Shown here: positions 57,705 to 64,000 of the stretch, piece after piece
Layout: every line of letters begins with the position of its first letter
Numbering within the stretch: the stretch's first letter is position 1
Source: Onchidella celtica
Taxonomy: Eukaryota > Mollusca > Gastropoda > Systellommatophora > Onchidiidae
Assembly (NCBI GenBank): GCA_963931925.1
Contig: OZ007569.1
Coordinates: 10,443,663-10,507,662 of the forward strand
Direction: 5' to 3'
Length of the DNA stretch: 64,000 nucleotides
The notes under the pieces: model-generated
Databases searched by the model: none
What the model was told of the DNA's origin: nothing
What the model saw: the letters and a program-made list of their open reading frames with translations, nothing else
Made by a program: the position numbers and the translations under genes

Positions 57705-60263
57705 CCCAGACTATACCCGGGGTTAAACTGGCCTAGCCCAGAATATACCCCGGGGTATATTCTGGGCTAGGCCAGTTTATACCCCGGGGTTACTTTGGGC
57801 TAGGCCAGACTATACCCCCCCAGTCCAGATTATACCCCCTACTTTTTTTTTTAAAAACAAGTCAAGACCACAGTTTATTTTAGCCTGTTCTTTATCACTG
57901 TCATCAGATACCATATTAATACATACATGAACACATTCTTGACACTCATAAATCTTAATACAATTTAGAGGAAATAATAATAGCAGTTTATTTCAGGCTT
58001 AGTTTATATTGGTGTACATACATGCATTCTTGATGCCTGTTAATCATGATACATTTTAGAGGAAACAAACATGCATTAAAATGCATTGATATACAAAAGG
58101 GTTGAGTATATCCAATCAAACTGATATGATTAGACTTCAGCATTAATTTCACTGCGTCTGTTGATATTATTATTATTATTTTGATAATTGGTTGGCCATG
58201 AGTAAAACATGCATTGTATTTTTTGTTACAATGATTCATAGAGAAAAGGCCGGGAAAGAACACACAGAGAAAAAAATAATAAAAACATAATAATAACCCA
58301 ACTGACAGGTGGTGCAATTCCATCACCCAGCAGACATTAAATACTTCACATAAAACTAAAGAGGCACTAAATTTTTTTCTTCTGATGAACTCCACCTGTC
58401 CAGATCCACTTGAAACGTTACAGAATGCTAGCCAGTAATATACGATAATAACAATAAGAGCACAAAATCATCTTATTTACTCTTGAAAATAAAGAGAAAT
58501 ATCAATATCAGAATCATCATCATCGTCTTGGAATAATACAAAGATGTAAGAGGGAGTGTAAAAACGGCAGTGTAGGCCTACAAATCATTCTAGAATCTAT
58601 AAGCAGCAACGTGTGTGTATCAACTAATATATAAAATGTGTTAAATACTTTCAACATTTCAAGTAGAACTTTACAGAGAGATTTGGTGAAATAGCCTTGA
58701 CTGTTGTGTAGACCGACAGAGCAAGTCCACTGAGACAAAAGTAATGCATTGTAACAAGTAATTAGATAGAGCATGTTAAGGCAAAATTCGATGGATAATG
58801 TTGCATTAACAGTATTTTTTGTTAGTGAATATTATTCTGTGATAGCTTGTAGAAAGATATACATTTCATGTACATTATGATTTAAGACACTGGATTAGTT
58901 TGCAAGGCATTTGAAAGATTGAACTTACGTGTTATAGTGAATAAGGATATGTCACTCGCCAGTGAAATAAATAAAAAAAAAAAGACCTTGTCCGTCTTCA
59001 CCTTCCTAAGCTTGACACGTCCCTTGCCAAGGGATTTAACAACTGTGTATTTGCACATTTTTATGAGTGTGCTAATTATTTCATCCATTGCCAAACAAAC
59101 AATACAGTGCAAATTTTACTCTGGGCAACCAACTACAAAAACAACAACAACAGTCATGACAACCAGCGTGAGTGAAATGAGGGTTAAAGTTGAATTATAT
59201 TATCAGTTTGAATGGATACTCAACCCATAGCATAATAATGCATGTTTTTTCCTCTGAATTGTATTATGATTTACGGAAGTCAAGAATGTATGTAGGCCTA
59301 TGTATCTATTAATATGGTGAATGATGTGTAGGTCATTTTCATATTCCCTCTTATCTTTATAATATTCCAAGATGATGATGATGGTGATTCTGATATTGAT
59401 TATATTCTCTTTATTTTCAAGAGTAAATAAGATGATTTCGTGTTTTTATTTTTATTACTGTATATTACTGGTTAGCATTCTGTAACAGTCCAAGTGGATC
59501 TGGACAGGTTCAGTTCATCATGTGAAAAAATTTTAGTTTGTATTTAGTTTTGTGTGAAGTATTTAATGTCTGTTGGATTGGATGATGGAATTGCACCATC
59601 TGTCAGTTGGGCTATTAAAATGTTTTTTTCCCTGTGTGTTCTTTCCCGGCCTTTTCTCTTTGCATTATTGTAATTTTGTACGTAGATCTAATTGTTCTGA
59701 CATATCAAGCACATTTCTGATTTTCAAAAATTAAGATAAAATTGAGATGACTTTACATTTATGAGTCTTATAATTATTTCATACCTTGCCACCAAGTAGG
59801 CTATATGTCAGTGGTGCCAAACAAAAAATACAATACATGTTTAACTCATGGACAATAATTATAAAAAAAAAACAAAAAAACAATAATAATACCAACGGAC
59901 ACAAGTAGAATTAGTATTAAAGTCTAATCATATCAATTTGAATGGATTTTCAATCCTTTTGTATATCAATACTTTTTACTGCATGTTTATTTCCTCTTAA
60001 ATGTACCATAATTTACAAGAGTCAAGAATGTATGCTTCAATATGATACCTGATGACAGTGATAATGAACAATTTAAACTAAAGTGGAAATAAACTTTGGT
60101 CTTGACTTGTTGTTTTTTTTTAAAGTAGGGGGTATAATCTGGACTGGGGGGGTATAGTCTGGCCTAGCCCAAAGTATACCCCGGGGTATAAACTGGCCTA
60201 GCCCAGGATATACCCCGGGGTATATTCTGGGCTAGGCCAGTTTAACCCCGGGTATAGTCAGGT
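57705..60263. mobile_element. Giant-TIR palindromic element, about 2.56 kb
   Basis: The left arm (57705 to about 58535) is inverted at about 59360-60263 over nearly its whole length. Matched landmarks are the GC-rich terminal block, AAGTCAAGACCA/TGGTCTTGACTT, CAAGAATGTATG in both, ATTAAATACTTCACA/TGTGAAGTATTTAAT and CTTATTTACTCTTGAAAATA/TATTTTCAAGAGTAAATAAG. The ~820-bp centre includes a partial third copy of the arm (59195-59310). The terminal blocks repeat TATACCCCGGGGTATA and GGCCTAGCCCAG. No transposase ORF found; class unknown. Confidence 0.82.
57724..57779. repeat. 56-bp perfect palindrome inside the giant TIR
   Basis: AAACTGGCCTAGCCCAG, AATATACCCC and then the exact reverse complement with no spacer, plus one more paired base on each side. 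The matching block in the right arm (about 60188-60243) is palindromic with one mismatch. Confidence 0.95.
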
Positions 60264-60269
60264 CAGAAA

Positions 60270-61176
60270 AATCTGCTACTGGTAACATGTAATCCAGTAC
60301 AACCTGTTTCATGAACTGGTACGCTAGCATGGTATCAGTGGGCGTGCACCTGTCGGTGCAAACGGCCAGGGCGGAGGAGGTTTCATCTAACCCAACGGCC
60401 ACATGCTAGGGCACAATGTGACCCTCAGTACTTGAGTCCTTCATATTGGCCCCCGGTAGCGGTGTGGTCATAGGCTTGTTTGCCTAAATCACAGACGAAG
60501 AATTGAGCAAACTTCCCGGACGCAGCTTTGAAGCTGGCGGCAGCAGGCCAGTGGTTGATTGATAGGGCAGATGGCAATATACCGTCACTCTGGCCTGGAT
60601 ATCGTGACACAGAGCATCCACCAGTATTGGTGTTCTTTGGTTTGGGTCTTTCACCCTAGTCAGTTGGGACTGCGAGGCTGTGGAGTAGCCTACAGGCAGC
60701 CGGTCAGGCAATATGACTGTCCCTCTGGCATCCTCCTGCACCTGGATACATTTCCAGTCGTCTTGACCCTGTCTTGCCACTTGGATAAGTTGTGTCCAGG
60801 CGAGAGAGTGAGTCTGATGTTTGCGCAGCTCTTTCTCACTAAAAACAAATTCTTTGCGCCAGTCTTAACACTCACCTCGTCTTCTTTCATCTTTGTCTCG
60901 TCTTCTTTCCTCTCAAAATTCCAACGGCGATGGGCGAGTGCGGTGGCAGCAGGTTTGGATAGACTGGAAGCTGTTAGCACAGACCTACACATTGGTGGCT
61001 GTGGGCTATGGTCGCTTCATCGTCGATTGAAGTGGAGGCGTGGGGAGGCAGCACCCACAGTAGCTGAGCAGCCTTATTTAAGGATAGCACTGCTCACCTC
61101 AACTGAGGAAGGGGCTAGAAAAGGTGCCCTAAAGAAAGCCCACTTCACATCACCCTGACTGGTATACCGCGACCAG
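60270..61176 (+). other. Probable 5' region of the right-end LINE
   Basis: GC-richer than its flanks and continuous with the LINE coding region. A 199-codon frame (60559-61158) is open but shows no recognisable domain. It may be the LINE 5' UTR or a decayed ORF1; I see no zinc knuckle or coiled coil. Confidence 0.45.
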
Positions 61177-64000
61177 TGGGGATCCCTTTTTGCGGTCGAA
61201 ACAAAAAGAAATTCAGCTTACTCAGGCTAGGAGCCTGGAATATACGCACACTACAGGACAACTCAAACAACCCGGAAAGACGCACTGCACTTATTGCCAT
61301 TGAGCTCAGCAGGTACAACCTGGACATAGTGGCACTCAGTGAGACCAGACTCTCTGATAGTGGCCAACTCAAAGAGCTGAGTGGTGGATACACCTTCTTC
61401 TGGAAAGGCAAGGGTGCAGTCGAACCGAGACAGCATGGTGTTGGGTTTGCAATTAAAAATGACCTTGTCAGAAACTTGCAGTCCATGCCAATTGAAATAA
61501 ATGACAGGCTAATGACACTCAGGATCCCAGTTGGGAAAAGCCAGTCAGCCACCCTCATTAGCGCATATATGCGCCCACCATGACAAACCCAGATGAAGCC
61601 AAAGACAAGTTCTATTCTGATCTAGAATCTGTCATATGCTCTGTCCCGGCAGCTGATAAGCTGATTCTCTTGGGGGACTTCAATGCTAGGGTTGGCTCCG
61701 AAATCTCAGCGTGGCCAAATGTTTTGGGCCCTCATGGAGTTGGTTCATGCAATAACAATGGGTTGCGCTTACTTACTTTGTGCGCTGAATTTGGCCTGTT
61801 CATTACCAACACAAATTTTAGTCTCCCCGTGAGAAACAGAACGTCATGGATGCATCCCCGCTCAAAGCATTGGCATCTCATAGACATGTCATTGTGAGGA
61901 AGACTGACAGAAAGGATGTCCTTGTAACAAAGGCGATGTGTGGTGCCGAGTGTGGAACTGACCACAGACTCATTGTTTGCAAGCTCAGACTAACATTGAG
62001 GCGCAATAGACGCCCTCAAGGGAAAGCGCCACCTAAACGCCTAAATGTTTCAAAACTCTGCTCAGCTGAGAAACAGAGCGAGCTCTCATCAGAACTCTCC
62101 TCAAAATTGGATTGCGTGACTTTTGACCCTGAGAACATTGAACAGAGCTGGACTGACCTAAATACGACTGTACACTCTTGCGCCAGCAGCACAGTTGGTT
62201 TTCCTGTCCGCAAGCACCAGGGTGTACTCCAGAAGAAGCTGAGGAAAATGAAAAATGACTGGCTTGAAGAGCGAGTAAGAGAAACTCAGAAATATGCCGA
62301 CACAAACAACACTAGAAAGTTCTTTGAGAGCCTCCGAGCTGTGTTTGGACCATCCCGCTCTGGCACTACGCCACTTCTTGCGTCAGATGGTTCAACACGC
62401 ATTGTTGAATTGAATGCCATAATTCAGCGTTGGGCAGAACATTTCGGAGGTGTGCTAAATCGGCCATCAAATATAAATACTGAGTCCATTGACCGCCTCC
62501 CTCAGACTCCTATTAATGCACCTCTTGCCAAGCCATTCACAGCAAATGAGACCCGAACTGCCACAAATCAGATGTCCTTTAACAAATCACCAGGCGTGGA
62601 TTCAATTCCTGCTGAGGTGTATGCCTTCGGTGGAGAAAAGCTTATTGAAAGGTTGACCGAGTTGTTCAATCATATGTTGAAAGCAGGGACTTCAAAGATG
62701 CTTCAATCATCCATCTGTACAAAAACAAAGGGGACAGCCAAGTCTGTGACAACCATCGGGGAATCTCTCTACTTTCAATTGCTGGCAAAATATTGGCAAG
62801 AATGCTTCTGAATCGCCTTCTTGATCACCTCTCGTCAAATGACTTGCTTCCCGAGAGCCAATGTGGCTTTCGTAAAGAGAGGGGAACGGCGGATATGATT
62901 TTTGCTGCCAGACAGATTCAGGAAAAATGCATGGAACAAAATAAAGCGCTGTATATCACATTTGTTGACCTTACAAAAGCATTTGACACAGTGTGTCGTG
63001 AAGGCCTCTGGAAAATCTTGGCGAAGTTTGGGTGTCCACCCGAATTCATCACAATAGTGCGCCAGTTTCATGATGGCATGCAAGCTGCAGTCAAAAGCAA
63101 CGGCAGTGTTTCAGAGCCCTTTGCTGTCACAAATGGGGTAAAACAGGGTTGTGTCTTAGCCCCAACTCTGTTCAGCATCATGTTCTCTGCAATGCTACAA
63201 GAAGCCTTTAGCTCTCCTCCTCAAGGGGTAAGCATCAAGTACCGAACTGATGGCAGTCTATTCAACCTCAGGAGACTTCAGGCAAAAACCAAAACCAAAA
63301 GTACTCAAGTCTGTGACCTACTATTTGCTGATGATTGTGCACTTCTGGCACACGATGAGGATAGCATGCAAAACTGTGTTGATAAGTTCTCTAGTGCCTG
63401 TGACAACTTTGGCCTCACAATAAGCACAAAGAAGACGGACGTGCTCCATCAGCCTACTCCAGACGACAAGTATCCTGTGACCCCAAATATCAAAGTCCAT
63501 GACAGTCTTCTGAAGGTGTCGGAGAACTTCACCTATCTTGGCAGTACACTGTCTTCCGCGGCTCGTGTTGATACTGAAATTCTCTCAAGAATCAGCAAAG
63601 ACAGCTCTGCATTTGGCAGGCTTCGAAAGAGAGTATGGGATGTTGCCGGCATTCGCACAGACACTAAGCTGAAAGTGTACAATGCTGTGGTCCTTCCCAC
63701 CCTACTCTATGGGGCTGAAACCTGGACAGTGTACCAATCGCATGCCAGAAAGCTAAATCACTTTCATCTGGCCTGCCTTAGAAAGATCCTAAGGATCAAA
63801 TGGCAGGATAAAATTCCAGACACTGAGGTCCTCAATCGTGCCAAGGAATTGAGCATCTTCTGCCACCTGAAAAAAATTCAGCTACGTTGGGCAGGACATG
63901 TTGTCAGAATGCCCGACTCCAGACTCCCTAAGCAAATCTTCTTCTCTGAGCTCTCCAATGGAACGAGGAATGTTGGGGCCCCAAAGAGACGTTACAAAGA
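61177..64000 (+). pseudogene. APE-type LINE: endonuclease and reverse transcriptase, frameshifted, running off the window
   Basis: The endonuclease starts with LLRLGAWNIRTLQD near 61218, then ALSETRLSD, ILLGDFNARVG near 61670 and GTDHRLIVCKLRL near 61955. RT follows with NKSPGVDSIPAEVY, HRGISLLSIAGKILAR, FVDLTKAFDTV, NGVKQGCVLAPTLF and LLFADDCALL (near 63330). The C-terminal part has YGAETWT, LRKILRIKWQDK and RWAGHVVRM. There are at least three frame breaks: near 61568 (before the GCGCCCACC that resumes the frame), near 61888 (inside LID/VIVRK) and near 62690 (a short gap before DFKDASIIHLY). The final RT frame is open from about 62691 to 64000. No RNase H is seen before the edge. The clade is RTE/CR1-like at best; the copy is decayed. 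Confidence 0.9.

Noticed and set aside
60559-61158. 199-residue frame as a LINE ORF1 protein
   Set aside because: Open, but without knuckle, coiled coil or other domain; more likely leader sequence.
1-64000. CRISPR arrays, bacterial operons, prophage
   Set aside because: Spliced eukaryotic genes and eukaryotic transposons throughout; the tandem repeats lack spacer architecture.

Overview
This is a eukaryotic nuclear window, most likely from a mollusc and probably a gastropod. The reasons are AT-rich DNA, short coding exons in long introns with GT-AG borders, very long 3' UTRs, clusters of the AGATCTAGATCT-type motif common in gastropod genomes, and a dense mix of decayed transposons. The taxon is an inference; no marker gene settles it.

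Four cellular genes can be assembled exon by exon. (1) The last two coding exons of a WDR26-like WD40 protein (+, 12345-15563). (2) A CNIH4-like cornichon cargo receptor (-, 28572-30131, first exon not found). (3) A complete seven-exon short-chain dehydrogenase of the retinol dehydrogenase 11-14 group (+, 33087-46787, 382 residues). (4) The last three coding exons of the ribosome-biogenesis factor RRP15 (-, 54680-56080). WDR26/CNIH4 and RDH/RRP15 are two convergent pairs; CNIH4 and RDH diverge. From memory, WDR26 and CNIH4 are also convergent neighbours in human, so this may be an old bilaterian gene pair.

The rest is mobile DNA. From 1 to 2.4 kb lies a minus-strand Ty3/gypsy-type element whose integrase follows the protease directly, as in Gmr1-like elements, with one in-frame stop. 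From 5.3 to 9.4 kb a hAT transposase stub lies beside an RNase H-encoding LINE with more than 1,000 open codons. RDH intron 4 (7.5 kb) is a transposon nest: an interleaved double palindrome of Tigger/pogo-like repeats, a TIR element, an apparently intact hAT element of 2,979 bp (39964-42942), and another MITE. A piggyBac-type MITE lies in intron 5. The right end holds a 2.6-kb giant-TIR palindrome and a frameshifted LINE that runs off the window.

The most novel signal is a fold-back family found as three copies plus one very short, weaker candidate (15.9, 26.2 and 56.5 kb; 32.4 kb). They share a 3' hairpin tail, and the three longer copies share a head. Target-site duplications are 13 bp in two copies and an imperfect 11-12 bp in a third; the short copy has only an 8-bp flanking repeat. 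This suggests target-primed reverse transcription of a structured RNA. A second unclassified family occurs three times in one orientation, and two hAT-like elements have apparent 6-bp rather than 8-bp target duplications.
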